From MFD00082-c5 sp963697995 (GTDB taxonomy: Bacteria; Chlamydiota; Chlamydiia; Chlamydiales; JAJFMB01): DNA of 64,000 bases. The stretch covers positions 1 through 64,000 of the forward strand of contig OY969110.1 of NCBI GenBank assembly GCA_963697995.1, read 5' to 3'. Position numbers and translations under genes: made by a program. Under the pieces are notes generated by a model. That model searched no databases. It had not been told where the DNA came from and saw nothing but the letters and a program-made list of their open reading frames with translations. This document shows, one piece after another, positions 8,195 through 17,001 of the stretch (positions are counted from its first letter, which is position 1; the number at the start of each line of letters is the position of its first letter).

Positions 8195-9955
8195 ACAAAA
8201 ACCTTTTGCTCCCTTTCAATCGCCTCTTCCACCTCGGCAAACATCTCTCTATACTCTTCAGAATCAAAAGCCACAAAGTTCATATTCTTAATCTTGTTTT
8301 GTAGATTTAAGAAAAATCTTCGCGCCTCATCGTGTGACTTAAAATGAAAAGGCGTTTTAAATATCTTATAAATCAGCTGAAAAAGGGGTAATTGTCTTTT
8401 TAAAGGGCAATACGCATCTTCTGCGTCAAAGGCGTTCTGCTGAAGATAGGCAAAATCGTAAAGTTCAGCCTTCAAATAGGTGATCATATCTTCCATAGCA
8501 GTCCCCTCCTCCCCGACAACCTCCATTCTTTTACCGATCTCATTGCCTTCAACTAAGAATTTTTTGGCCAATTTCACCATATGGCCCCACCCTTCCACTT
8601 TTTTTTCAAGCTCAGCTGAAACGGCATCCACATATTTTGTCCAAGAAATCAAAGGGTCGATAGCGGGATATCTTCTGGCATCGGACCTCTCTTTCGACAG
8701 ACCAAGGAAGGCTCCAACAACGGAAAGGGTCGCTTGTGTCACAGGCTCTTCAAAGTTTCCTCCGGCAGGAGATACAGCTCCCCCGGTTGTGATTGATCCC
8801 ACTTGGTCATTATTCATTAAAATAACCCCTGAGCGCTCGTAAAAGCCGGCAATTCTCGAAGCTAAATAAGCTGGAAACGCCTCTTCTCCCGGAATCTCTT
8901 CCAATCGACCAGACATTTCACGCATCGCTTGAGCCCACCTCGATGTTGAATCAGCTAGCAGAAGAATATCTAATCCCATCTGTCTATAATACTCAGCAAT
9001 CGTCATGCCAAGATAAACAGATGACTCCCTAGCAGCCACCGGCATTGAAGAGGTATTGCAAATGATGACAGTTCTAGTCATCAATGTCTCCCCGGTATGC
9101 GGGTCAATCAGGTGAGGAAACTCTCTTAAGACTTCAACCACTTCCCCAGCTCTTTCCCCACAAGCTACAATAACGACTAGATCGACAGAGGAGAATTTAG
9201 CCAAATGGTGTTGCATCACAGTTTTTCCCGCCCCAAAAGGACCTGGACTGCAAAACGTTCCCCCTTTCATCACAGGAAATTGAGTATCAATAATTCTTAA
9301 ACCGGTATCCATCATTTTTGTCGGTTTAATTTTTTCACCGTGGACAAGAGCATTTTTAATCGGCCACTTTTGCACCATAGTGAAAGAGACCTCCTGCCCT
9401 TTCTCATCGATTGCTTTGGCAACAACTGTATCTACAGTATAACGTCCCTTGGTTAATCACAAAGGTTAACGTATACTTTCCAAAATGGGAAAAAGGGATC
9501 ATAATCTTGTGATGAAACCGCCCTTCTAACACAAAACCAATCGCGTCTCCCCTCTCTAAAAGATCCCCTTTTTTGGCCAAAGGCTTAAAATCCCACTTCT
9601 TTTTCCGATCAAGCGCATTAAGATAAACACCTCTTGGCAAAAAAAGACCAGTAGCTATAGCCACCTCTTCTAAAGGGTTTTGCAAACCATCAAAAATCGA
9701 AGAGATCAATCCGGGCCCAAGTTCTGCCTCTAAAAGATCTCCAGTAAAATTAACAGGTGTGCCAAATTCGACATCTTGCGTATCTTCAAAAACCTGTATT
9801 TTAGCTTCATCTCCAACAATCTCAATGACTTCTGATTTTAAAGCCTTGTCTCCTATCTTTACAAAGGCCACTTCCCCTTGCCTAATCGACCCCACAAATT
9901 GCACCTGTAGCAGGTTTCCAAAAGCTTTTATCACACGTCCTGTGGCATTTTGCAT
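8191..9955 (-). CDS. atpA: V-type ATP synthase catalytic subunit A, interrupted by a +1 frameshift
   Basis: Catalytic ATPase subunit of the V1 head. The first frame (9955 to about 9440) encodes the N-terminal beta-barrel and bulge domain; the second (about 9440 to 8191) encodes the nucleotide-binding core with Walker [29 protein letters not shown] and [12 protein letters not shown]. The join is recoverable: on the coding strand GGGACGTTATACTG carries one extra T, and removing it gives [17 protein letters not shown] followed directly by the second frame. The repaired protein has 587 residues, the usual chlamydial size. No slippery heptamer is seen, so programmed frameshifting is not supported. 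The gene lies between the DUF2764 gene and atpB. A lesion here would disable an otherwise intact operon, so a sequence error is my first guess. Confidence 0.9.
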
Positions 9956-9958
9956 AAG

Positions 9959-10741
9959 TTATCGAATTCCTTCTGTTAATGATTTGATTTGCGCAAGACC
10001 TTTTTCTCGATTCAATTGCAACCACTTCTCGACTATAATAAACTGAGCTGTAAAAGCCAAAACGGTATTAATGGAAAAAAGATCTATACCAAGTAGTTCA
10101 TCTATTTTATTAAACTTATATTGACAAAGAGCTTGATAAAGCCCGATGGGATTATCGCTAAACTCCTCAAAAAGAGGCTTTAAATGGTAAAACTCTTCAA
10201 CAGGCTCAAAATGGGGCGCATCTTTTTGAGCAATCATTTGAGAGACAATCGGATCAGTAGGATCTTCATATTGAAGCTCTTGAATTAAATTTCGCCCCAG
10301 TTTTTTTGCCCGAAAACCTGTTAAAATCAGCCGTAAATTTCTTTCAAACTCCAAATACTTTTTTAAAAAACCGCTTGATTGGGCAATTTCTTCATTAAAA
10401 TAGGAAGCGATCAGCGATGGAAAATGTTTAAGACGCTCCTCTTTCCCACTGTAGCGATCGAGATAGTCAAAAAGGTAATTGGCATGACTAAATCCCATCT
10501 GATTGGCAAGCGACTCATCGAGCTCTGACTTATCCAAATTTCCCCAAGGATCAAGCGGCTCCCCTTTCCAAAGCGCTTTTAAGTTTTCAATATCGTAGTA
10601 TCGTCTTATAATTGAAACTTTAGCCATATCTTTAGGCAGCAAGTTATCCTCTAATAAATGGTTGTACTCAGAAAAAGTCATATCGACAGGAGCACCCACT
10701 TCAAGTTTTGGAAACATGCATGTCAGGAAGAAATAGTTCAT
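9959..10741 (-). CDS. DUF2764 protein of the V-ATPase operon
   Basis: A 260-residue soluble, helix-rich protein starting MNYFFLTCMFPKLEVGAP and matching the uncharacterised DUF2764 family that is found in V-ATPase operons of chlamydiae, spirochaetes and Bacteroidetes between E and A. It occupies the place where the C subunit (the central-stalk adaptor to the K ring) is encoded in other V/A-ATPases, and no C gene is present here, so a role as a C-like adaptor is a reasonable inference. It lies nine bases after atpE and three bases before atpA. Confidence 0.85.
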   Translation of the reverse strand: MNYFFLTCMFPKLEVGAPVDMTFSEYNHLLEDNLLPKDMAKVSIIRRYYDIENLKALWKGEPLDPWGNLDKSELDESLANQMGFSHANYLFDYLDRYSGKEERLKHFPSLIASYFNEEIAQSSGFLKKYLEFERNLRLILTGFRAKKLGRNLIQELQYEDPTDPIVSQMIAQKDAPHFEPVEEFYHLKPLFEEFSDNPIGLYQALCQYKFNKIDELLGIDLFSINTVLAFTAQFIIVEKWLQLNREKGLAQIKSLTEGIR

Positions 10742-10750
10742 AAAAAGGAC

Positions 10751-11377
10751 TTATTCCCCAAAAAGTTTTTTTCTAAAATCAGCTCTTAAATAAGGAAGTA
10801 ACATTTCAGAAACAGCCTCATCACTTAAATCGATCGTCACTTGAGTGCCATCGACTTTAAGTTTTGCTCCCCCTTTAAAGGAACCAACAGTGACACTTTT
10901 CCCATTTAATTTCTCAAGTGTAGTTGCAATCAACTTACGATTGACCTCATCTTTATCGACTGTTTGAGGGATAATCGCACTGATTTTAGCTGCTAATCCT
11001 TCTTTTTCTAAAGCTTTTACTAAAGCTTCGATGAGATTAGCAACGACCTCAGGCTCACTCATCTGCTTGCTAATCAAGGAATTAAGTTCTTTTGAAAAGA
11101 GTTTTTCTTCGATATCTTGTTTTAAAGCTTCTTTGGCTTGAGCGGCGGCTTGATAAAGGGCTGTTTCAAAAACGGCTCTTTCTTGTTTTAAAACAGCTCT
11201 CGTCCCTTCTAAAAGCTCCTCTCCTTGCTTTTCAGCCTCTTTAATAATCTCCTCCCCCCTGACTTCGCTTAAGCGGATGATATTTTGGGCTTCTTGTTTC
11301 GCAGGCTCCAAAGTCTCTTTTTTTATGAGATCGCAGATTTGCTGAATTTTTTCGTGTCCCTCTTTCAATGTCTTCAT
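10751..11377 (-). CDS. atpE: V-type ATP synthase subunit E (peripheral stalk)
   Basis: First gene of the V-ATPase operon. The 208-residue protein has a long charged helix (about residues 1-90, rich in Ala, Glu, Lys) that forms the peripheral stalk, and a C-terminal alpha/beta domain that caps the A3B3 head. No separate G/H subunit that would pair with E is encoded in the operon. The minus-strand promoter should lie in the AT-rich 11378-11620 space, but I see no hexamer pair good enough to call. Confidence 0.9.
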   Translation of the reverse strand: MKTLKEGHEKIQQICDLIKKETLEPAKQEAQNIIRLSEVRGEEIIKEAEKQGEELLEGTRAVLKQERAVFETALYQAAAQAKEALKQDIEEKLFSKELNSLISKQMSEPEVVANLIEALVKALEKEGLAAKISAIIPQTVDKDEVNRKLIATTLEKLNGKSVTVGSFKGGAKLKVDGTQVTIDLSDEAVSEMLLPYLRADFRKKLFGE

Positions 11378-11620
11378 CTAAACCTCTTTTGCTTAATGCC
11401 ACTATTATAGGCATATGGATGATTTTCTAAAAATCATTCAAGCGATTTCTCTTAAAAAAATAAAGATTATCTGTTGTGAAAAACCTAAAACCAGTAAATC
11501 AATCACAGTAATACTTCTTAATAAAATCTTTAATTTAGTTTGATTTGAATAAAATATAGAAACAAATTAAAATAAATTAAGAATAATAGTTACTATTTAT
11601 TTAAAGGAGAGTTTAAAATC

Positions 11621-12712
11621 ATGTTTTCCCCAATAGACAACAAAGGCTCTTTTAACTTATTAAATACCACAACCTCTACTAAAAAAGGGACAGCATTGCC
11701 TAAACCGACAATACAACCGTTATCGGAAAATCCCGGCAATACACCCCCACTTACCAAAACTGAAGAAAAATCGATCCCAATTGCCCTTGAAACATTGCAT
11801 ATTTCTCAAAAAAAACAAGAGCCTGATACTTTTTCAGGAGCGCTTTGGAAATGTATTCGGATTGAACCATTTAATGGTGTTGAAGAGGGATTTACCCACG
11901 TTTTTGTACTACAGGATCGGTTTAAAGAAATTACAAATCCCGTTCGACGAGAAGAGGAAATGGGCATGGAAAACTCAAGAAATTTTCCGGTTGTCGAGAA
12001 GTATCCTGAAGACACAAATATCTGTATCGACAATAACCCTTTTCTACAAAAGTTAGGATATAGCCACAAGGGAGAGGAAACTTCTTTGCCAAACGGAAAA
12101 GTGATTATCTCTTGTTGGGAAAAACTAGAGTGGCCTCATAAAGGGAAAAAGCCAAAAATCAATATCATTGATGTTGAAGGGATAGTTCCTTATGCTGTTT
12201 ATATCAGAGGCACAAATCACTACAACTTTCTTCTTGCATCAAGTGAGTTTCCTCATGATTCAACTGTGCACATTATTAATAAATTAATGCTAATTTACAA
12301 CCATTTCGAGGAGTTTCATCCATTAAATGAGACTCTAAGTGAAGAAAGAAATAAGCTTTTAGAAAAGATAGAAAATGAAAAAAACAAACCAAATTTAAAT
12401 CAACAAGAGCTAATTTGCTTAGAACTTATCGAAGGTTTCTTAGCTTATGACGCCGATAGCTTGGGAAGCATAGGTGAAATTGAGTGGTTAAATGAAAAGG
12501 TAGCCAATGGCAATATCGCTGAAAGAATCATTAAAGATGTAAATTCCGATCTTAAAAAAAACAGGTATGGAAAAGAGATAGATACGGGACATATTATCAG
12601 GGGGGCTAAAGAGAAGTTCGGTGAAGCCGCTGTAAATGTAGTCTTAGAGGATCTAACTTTTTTCAAAAATTACATAATACGGTTATATAATTCAGGAAAC
12701 TCCACGACTTAA
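11621..12712 (+). CDS. Hypothetical protein, possible secreted effector
   Basis: A 363-residue protein with no recognised domain. Residues 1-60 are rich in Ser, Thr, Pro and Asn and probably disordered; there is no signal peptide or membrane helix. A mixed alpha/beta part follows (about 70-220, including WKCIRIEPFNGVEEGFTHVF and VIISCWEKLEW), then a charged helical part (about 230-360). The disordered N-terminus and monocistronic position suggest a type III effector, which is inference only. AAAGGAGAG precedes the ATG, and a hairpin terminator follows at 12731-12775. Confidence 0.75.
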   Translation: MFSPIDNKGSFNLLNTTTSTKKGTALPKPTIQPLSENPGNTPPLTKTEEKSIPIALETLHISQKKQEPDTFSGALWKCIRIEPFNGVEEGFTHVFVLQDRFKEITNPVRREEEMGMENSRNFPVVEKYPEDTNICIDNNPFLQKLGYSHKGEETSLPNGKVIISCWEKLEWPHKGKKPKINIIDVEGIVPYAVYIRGTNHYNFLLASSEFPHDSTVHIINKLMLIYNHFEEFHPLNETLSEERNKLLEKIENEKNKPNLNQQELICLELIEGFLAYDADSLGSIGEIEWLNEKVANGNIAERIIKDVNSDLKKNRYGKEIDTGHIIRGAKEKFGEAAVNVVLEDLTFFKNYIIRLYNSGNSTT

Positions 12713-12730
12713 AAAGACCATTTCGAAACA

Positions 12731-12775
12731 GATCTACTCTTTACAAAAAAAATAATCTCGAGTAGATTTTTCTTA
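12731..12775 (+). terminator. Intrinsic terminator
   Basis: ATCTACTC pairs with GAGTAGAT across an A-rich loop and is followed by TTTTTCTT. It lies 20 bases after the stop of the 363-residue gene. The loop is long (about 20 bases), so strength is uncertain. Confidence 0.6.
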
Positions 12776-12794
12776 AAAACAGAATTTAAATAGT

Positions 12795-13265
12795 ATGAAG
12801 AGATTTTTTTTTAATTTATCCTTAATGGGAACTCTTTTTTCATCTCCGGTAGCCACCTTTACTCCCCCCGAAGGTTGGAAATCAGTTAAAGAGAGTGATC
12901 TTCCAAAAAGTGTAAAGTCTATGGTCCTAGGGACAAGCCCAGGGTATTTTCCCCCCTCGATCAATTTAGGACTAGATCAACACAAAGGAACTCTTAAGGA
13001 GTACCTCGCTATCGTCAAAGAAATCAACCGCTCACAAGGAACTGAATGGCACGACTTAGGAACCTTTATAACTAAAGCTGGAGAGGCTTCTCTTTCTGAA
13101 ATCGTTATGCCAACTGAGTGGGGCGATATTCGCATGATGCATGTGATCTTTTTAAAAGAGGGTGTTGCGTATATTTTAACGGCTGCTGCAAAAAAAGAGG
13201 AGTTTACTTCACTACTTCCTCAATTTTACAATTCGCTTCGTTCGTTCGATATCCAAGAAAAATAA
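12795..13265 (+). CDS. Secreted protein, PsbP/DcrB-like fold candidate
   Basis: A 156-residue protein with a cleavable signal peptide (MKRFFFNLSLMGTLFSSPVATF). The mature part begins TPPEGWKSV and continues with a pattern seen in DcrB/PsbP-like (DUF1795-type) proteins: an 'apPegW' opening, a 'P.iNl' strand near residue 55, a central helix with KEYLAIVKEIN, and an antiparallel sheet ending in a helix (PQFYNSLRSFDI). Export to the periplasm or envelope is likely. Function is unknown. There is no strong ribosome binding site before the ATG. Confidence 0.7.
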   Translation: MKRFFFNLSLMGTLFSSPVATFTPPEGWKSVKESDLPKSVKSMVLGTSPGYFPPSINLGLDQHKGTLKEYLAIVKEINRSQGTEWHDLGTFITKAGEASLSEIVMPTEWGDIRMMHVIFLKEGVAYILTAAAKKEEFTSLLPQFYNSLRSFDIQEK

Positions 13266-13522
13266 ACCTGTTTGGAAAGCCCCCTCAGCTAAAAAAAATG
13301 AGCGCTTTTCGATAAAAAGAAATATCAAATGGGTGTAATAAACAATACCACTTGCAAATAAAACTTTTACTCAAGCAAACTCTGGTTAGAAGGATAAATA
13401 ATACTTGTGAAGGGGTCACTAAAAAGATTCCTTTTGCAGACTAACAGATTGGTAAAAGGACTTTTTTAAAATCGTCAAATCGCAAGAACGGTTTTGAAAA
13501 ATACTTTTTAGCTTAAGGAGAC

Positions 13523-13807
13523 ATGCTATTTATGTTAAAATCAAAACTTTGGATTAGAACAATTGCCGTTTTTGCTTTAACTTTAGCTCCCATAAATCAA
13601 ACCTTAGCACAAACTGTTTGCACAAATACAGGGGGATGTGGCTACCAGGAGTGTCGAAGAGCTCCTTGCATCACACCTGCAGTCGCTTTTGCCACAATCG
13701 CTCTTATTGGTATTATAGCCATAGCCGTTCAAAACTCCGGAGGAGTGGGTGCTCATGCTCACCAAGGGTGCGGAAATGGATGCAACAACGGATGTGGCTG
13801 CAATTAA
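13523..13807 (+). CDS. Small Cys-rich secreted/membrane protein
   Basis: A 94-residue protein with an N-terminal signal peptide ending near ALAQT (LAQ at residues 28-30), a Cys cluster (CTNTGGCGYQECRRAPC), one hydrophobic segment (VAFATIALIGIIAIAVQ) and a C-terminal tail GCGNGCNNGCGCN. Such Cys spacing could bind a metal or form disulfides with the cysteine-rich chlamydial outer envelope. AAGGAG lies two bases before the ATG at 13523 and 11 before the ATG at 13532, so the true start is undecided. A damaged second copy of the 3' half lies at 14239-14418. Confidence 0.7.
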   Translation: MLFMLKSKLWIRTIAVFALTLAPINQTLAQTVCTNTGGCGYQECRRAPCITPAVAFATIALIGIIAIAVQNSGGVGAHAHQGCGNGCNNGCGCN

Positions 13808-13847
13808 AGCGAATTTCAAAGTGGTATTATTATTTTAAAATGTATGT

Positions 13848-14125
13848 AGTCGGCCCTGAAAAAGTAAGGGTTTCTTGAGAAAAATTTGCAGTTAACGAGG
13901 GAAGAGAGATATAGCCTATTTTGCAAGTTTTAATTATATGGCAATGAGAAAAGCTCTAAAATTTTGCAAATGAAACACGCACTCTCCAAAGAAAAGGTGA
14001 TCCTTTTGCAATAAAAAAGCGGTGAACGACGCTTCCCCCCCCTTCTCAAGGTTTGGTAAGGAGTAAAACGCATTTTTTGTCAAAAGGGGCACTTTTTACT
14101 GGAGAGGACTTTTTCAGGGCCGTCT
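13848..14125 (+). mobile_element. MITE-like element, copy B (278 bp)
   Basis: Same ends and interior as copy A: it starts AGTCGGCCCTGAAAAAGT and ends CTTTTTCAGGGCCGTCT, with one change in the right end. Flanks are ATGT on the left and AGGT on the right, a 4-bp target duplication with one mismatch. The duplicated segment downstream carries the closely related empty target AAAATGTAGGCATAAAA at 14450-14466, so this copy moved in after the local duplication. Confidence 0.85.
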
Positions 14126-14239
14126 AGGTATAAAAAAAACTGCAAATATGAGTCTATCTGCAGGATTATAAGATCTTTATTCGCTTAGTTATTCAATAAA
14201 TTAGAGAGGTGAGTCGTCACCAACACGTCTTTCCGTTTT
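14126..14239 (+). repeat. Duplicated fragment of rplQ 3' end and its terminator
   Basis: This segment repeats 14456-14570 almost base for base: the terminator of rplQ and its last 20 or so codons, in the same orientation. The sequence then jumps to the middle of the small Cys-rich gene, marking the junction of a tandem duplication unit of about 330 bp (excluding the element). The duplicated terminator stem has decayed to five pairs (CTGCA/TGCAG). Confidence 0.8.
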
Positions 14240-14418
14240 ATTGCACAATACAAGGCGATGTGGCTACCAGAAGTGTCGAAGAGCTCCCAAGCATCACACC
14301 TGCTGTCGCTTTTGCCACGATTACTCTTATTGGTATTATAGCCATAGCCGTTCAAAACTCACGAGTAGTGGGTGCCTATGCTTACCAAGAGTGCGGAAAT
14401 GGATGTGGCTCCAATTAA
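14209..14418 (+). pseudogene. Remnant duplicate of the small Cys-rich gene
   Basis: The reading frame from GTG at 14209 begins in antisense rplQ sequence and then enters a copy of the 3' part of the gene at 13523. Compared with that gene, one base is lost near 14245 and one gained near 14287, so the Cys cluster is read out of frame (QGDVATRSVEELPS) while the hydrophobic segment (ITPAVAFATITLIGIIAIA) is back in frame. The signal peptide is missing and the Cys tail is shortened. This is best read as a decaying product of a tandem duplication, not a functional gene. Confidence 0.75.
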
Positions 14419-14461
14419 AAAGAATTTTAAAGTAGTAATAGTATTTTTAAAATGTAGGCAT

Positions 14462-14497
14462 AAAAAAATCCTGCAAATATGAGTCTATCTGCAGGAT
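14462..14497 (-). terminator. Terminator of the ribosomal protein operon
   Basis: On the minus strand ATCCTGCA pairs with TGCAGGAT across a 14-base loop and is followed by TTTTTT. It lies directly after rplQ and ends the S10-spc-alpha operon. A decayed duplicate lies near 14130-14165. Confidence 0.85.
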
Positions 14498-14507
14498 TAT
14501 AAGATCT

Positions 14508-14939
14508 TTATTCGCTTAGATATTCAATAAAGCAGAGAGCTGCGTCGTCACCAACACGTCTTTCCGTTTTAATGATACGAGTGTAACCGCCTTCGCGATT
14601 TACAAAACGAGGTCCAATTTCTGTAAAAAGCTTTTCAATCACAATACGGTCTGTATTGTAAGAGCTTTTATCGTTTTGTGTCTTCACAGCACGCTTTTCT
14701 TTTGGTGTCAAAGTGTTGTAAGTCACCATCATCTGTGCAATGGCTCGTCTTCTAGAAGCTAAGTCGTTCTTCTTTGCAAGCGTGACCATCTTATCTGCAT
14801 AACGCTTTAACACTTTAGCTTTAGCTTCAGTTGTTTGAATACGTCCATGTTCAATAAGAGACTTCAACATATTCGCCATCAAGCAACGTCTGTGAGATGA
14901 TGTTCTACTTAATTTTTTCTTATCTTTTAAATGTCTCAT
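14508..14939 (-). CDS. rplQ: 50S ribosomal protein L17
   Basis: Last gene of the long ribosomal operon, 143 residues. The L17 N-terminal block is clear (MRHLKDKKKLSRTSSHRRCLMANM), followed by GRIQTTEAKAKVLKRYADKMVTLAK. It starts four bases after rpoA, the order found across bacteria, and is followed at once by an intrinsic terminator. The sequence encoding its last 20 or so residues has been duplicated at 14177-14239. Confidence 0.97.
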   Translation of the reverse strand: MRHLKDKKKLSRTSSHRRCLMANMLKSLIEHGRIQTTEAKAKVLKRYADKMVTLAKKNDLASRRRAIAQMMVTYNTLTPKEKRAVKTQNDKSSYNTDRIVIEKLFTEIGPRFVNREGGYTRIIKTERRVGDDAALCFIEYLSE

Positions 14940-14943
14940 TAGA

Positions 14944-16059
14944 TTATTCCTCAGCAGCCGCTGCTAATTCGGCCGATTTTCTAGTCTCAATAATTTTCTT
15001 AATTTCTTCCTTCACGTTGTCTGGGTTAATGCCATACTTGGCAATATCCATTCCCAAGTAAAGTCCCATTTCGTGGAGTTTTGCTTTAATCTCATTGAGC
15101 GATTTTTTACCAAAGTTGCGAAACTCAAGCATTCTTCTTTCAGGAATTGATACAAGCTCTGCAATCGTTTCAATGTTGGCTCCACTCAAACAGTTTGTTG
15201 AACGGACTGACAACTCAATTTCATTAATTTTTAAGCAAAGTTTTGCAATCAACTCTTCATGATCGGCATCATTTTCATCATACCCTTCATCAAAAGCTAG
15301 CTGTAACGATTTGACTTTGTTAAATACTTCAAAGTGTCTTAAGCAAATTTGTGTTGCAAAAGTCAAGGCTTCAGAAGGAGTAATCCTACCATCAGTTTTC
15401 ACTTCCAAAATCAAACGGTCGTAGTCAGTATCTTGTCCAACACGAGTGTTTTCAACATAGCTATTCACTTGCTTTACAGGTGAAAAAGCCGCATCAATCA
15501 TGATCTCATCGGTTGTTTTACCCCAAACTAAAAGACGCTCTGATGGTACATACCCTCTTCCAAAAGCTACCCTTAAATCGATTTGCTTTTTCATAGGAGC
15601 TGTCACTGTAAAAAGATATAGGTCGGGATTAATCACTTCAAAAAAGGAATCTTTAACTAAATCTTTTAGTGTCACTTTGTACTGCCCATTCCCCTTGTCT
15701 AGAAGATCTCTGTCAACTTCGAGGACTGTCGTCAAAATTCTCTGCTCTCTTGAACCTGGTGAGTCTGTTGTCGGAAGTCTTCTGAGCAATGCCCCTTTAA
15801 GGTTTAAAATGATATTGGTCATATCCTCGATAATTCCCTCAACCGCCATGTACTCTAAAGGAACTCCTTCCATAGTGATCGAAATAACCGCTGGGGACTC
15901 GATCGACGAAAGCAACATGCGTCTTAGCGCATTCCCAAAAGTGTAGGCAAATCCCTTTTCTAGAGGCTCTGCAATGAAACGCCCAAAAGTATAAGTAGCG
16001 GTATCTTCATCGAGTATGACCTCTTCAGGCATTTCAAATTTTCCATACTTAACAGACAT
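14944..16059 (-). CDS. rpoA: DNA-directed RNA polymerase subunit alpha
   Basis: A 371-residue alpha subunit. The N-terminal dimerisation domain is seen in FAYTFGNALRRMLLSSIESPAVISI, and the C-terminal domain in NCLSGANIETIAELVSIPERRMLEFRNFG (helix-hairpin-helix that binds UP elements and activators). It is somewhat longer than the E. coli protein (329), as is usual in chlamydiae, with extra residues after the C-terminal domain (ETRKSAELAAAAEE). It is placed between rpsK and rplQ; rpsD, which lies before rpoA in many bacteria, is absent here. Confidence 0.97.
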   Translation of the reverse strand: MSVKYGKFEMPEEVILDEDTATYTFGRFIAEPLEKGFAYTFGNALRRMLLSSIESPAVISITMEGVPLEYMAVEGIIEDMTNIILNLKGALLRRLPTTDSPGSREQRILTTVLEVDRDLLDKGNGQYKVTLKDLVKDSFFEVINPDLYLFTVTAPMKKQIDLRVAFGRGYVPSERLLVWGKTTDEIMIDAAFSPVKQVNSYVENTRVGQDTDYDRLILEVKTDGRITPSEALTFATQICLRHFEVFNKVKSLQLAFDEGYDENDADHEELIAKLCLKINEIELSVRSTNCLSGANIETIAELVSIPERRMLEFRNFGKKSLNEIKAKLHEMGLYLGMDIAKYGINPDNVKEEIKKIIETRKSAELAAAAEE

Positions 16060-16130
16060 TAAGTTTCTCCTAATAACATTTTCTATTTTTTAAAACTTTA
16101 AGTTTTCACTTGAAAGTTCAGGGGTTCTCG

Positions 16131-16541
16131 CTAAACACGTCTTCTTTTGCGTGGACGGCATCCATTGTGTTGAACAGGTGTTGTATCGCGAATAACAGTC
16201 ACAAGCAATCCAGCGCTTTGAAGACCACGAACAGCAGACTCACGTCCAGCGCCAGGTCCTTTCAAATTGACTTCTACCTCTTTCAAACCAAAGGACATCG
16301 CAGCTTTTGCTGCATCTTGTGCAATTACCGTTGCCGCAAATGCAGAAGATTGTCTCGATCCTACGAACTTAGACTTTCCCCCCGTCGACCAAGCAATCAC
16401 TCGTCCAATAGGATCAGTAATCGTGACGTGCGTGTTGTTAAACGTCGCTTTAACGAAGGCGATTCCAGTCGTTACCTGTTTGTGAACTTTCTTCTTCACA
16501 ACAGTTTTTTTCTTTTGTGTTGTTGTTGGTTGTTTAGCCAA
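16131..16541 (-). CDS. rpsK: 30S ribosomal protein S11
   Basis: 136 residues with the S11 core ([22 protein letters not shown], then [18 protein letters not shown] and the C-terminal [11 protein letters not shown]). The N-terminus carries a Lys/Thr-rich extension of about 20 residues. It lies 19 bases downstream of rpsM and 71 bases upstream of rpoA. Confidence 0.97.
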   Translation of the reverse strand: MAKQPTTTQKKKTVVKKKVHKQVTTGIAFVKATFNNTHVTITDPIGRVIAWSTGGKSKFVGSRQSSAFAATVIAQDAAKAAMSFGLKEVEVNLKGPGAGRESAVRGLQSAGLLVTVIRDTTPVQHNGCRPRKRRRV

Positions 16542-16560
16542 GGCTATAAACTCCTTTTAA

Positions 16561-16929
16561 TTATTTTTTCTTACCAGCGACGGTCTTACGTTTACCTTTA
16601 CGGGTCCTTGAATTCGTTCTTGTGCGTTGACCCCGTGTCGGCAATCCCAAACGGTGCCTTGCTCCTCTATAGGAATTCGTACTTACTAGTCGTCTGATAT
16701 TATTTTGAATCTGACGTCTTAAATCTCCTTCGACCACATGTTCGCTTTGCAAATGAGCGTTTAAACGTGCGATATCTTCTTGGGAGAGTTGACTTGCTCT
16801 CATGTTAGGATCTAATCCTAACTTATCAATAATTCTTTCCGAAATGGCGGGTCCGACACCATAAATATAAGTCAAGCTCACAATGAGGCGTTTCTTATCT
16901 GGTATGTCAGTTCCAATAACTCTTGGCAT
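16561..16929 (-). CDS. rpsM: 30S ribosomal protein S13
   Basis: 122 residues beginning MPRVIGTDIPDKKRLIVSLTYIYGVG and ending in the basic tail with GLPTRGQRTRTNSRTRKGKRK, the typical S13 pattern. It follows secY directly; the infA and rpmJ genes often found between them are not there. Confidence 0.97.
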   Translation of the reverse strand: MPRVIGTDIPDKKRLIVSLTYIYGVGPAISERIIDKLGLDPNMRASQLSQEDIARLNAHLQSEHVVEGDLRRQIQNNIRRLVSTNSYRGARHRLGLPTRGQRTRTNSRTRKGKRKTVAGKKK

Positions 16930-17001
16930 TTGATGCTCCTAACTTTCTACAAATAGAGGTTATATCTTAACATGAAGTCCACTTAAGACTCAATTTCTTT
17001 C

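Noticed and set aside
9404..9980. Programmed +1 frameshift in atpA
   Set aside because: No slippery heptamer, stop-codon context or stimulatory structure is seen at GGGACGTTATACTG; a simple insertion is the plainer reading.
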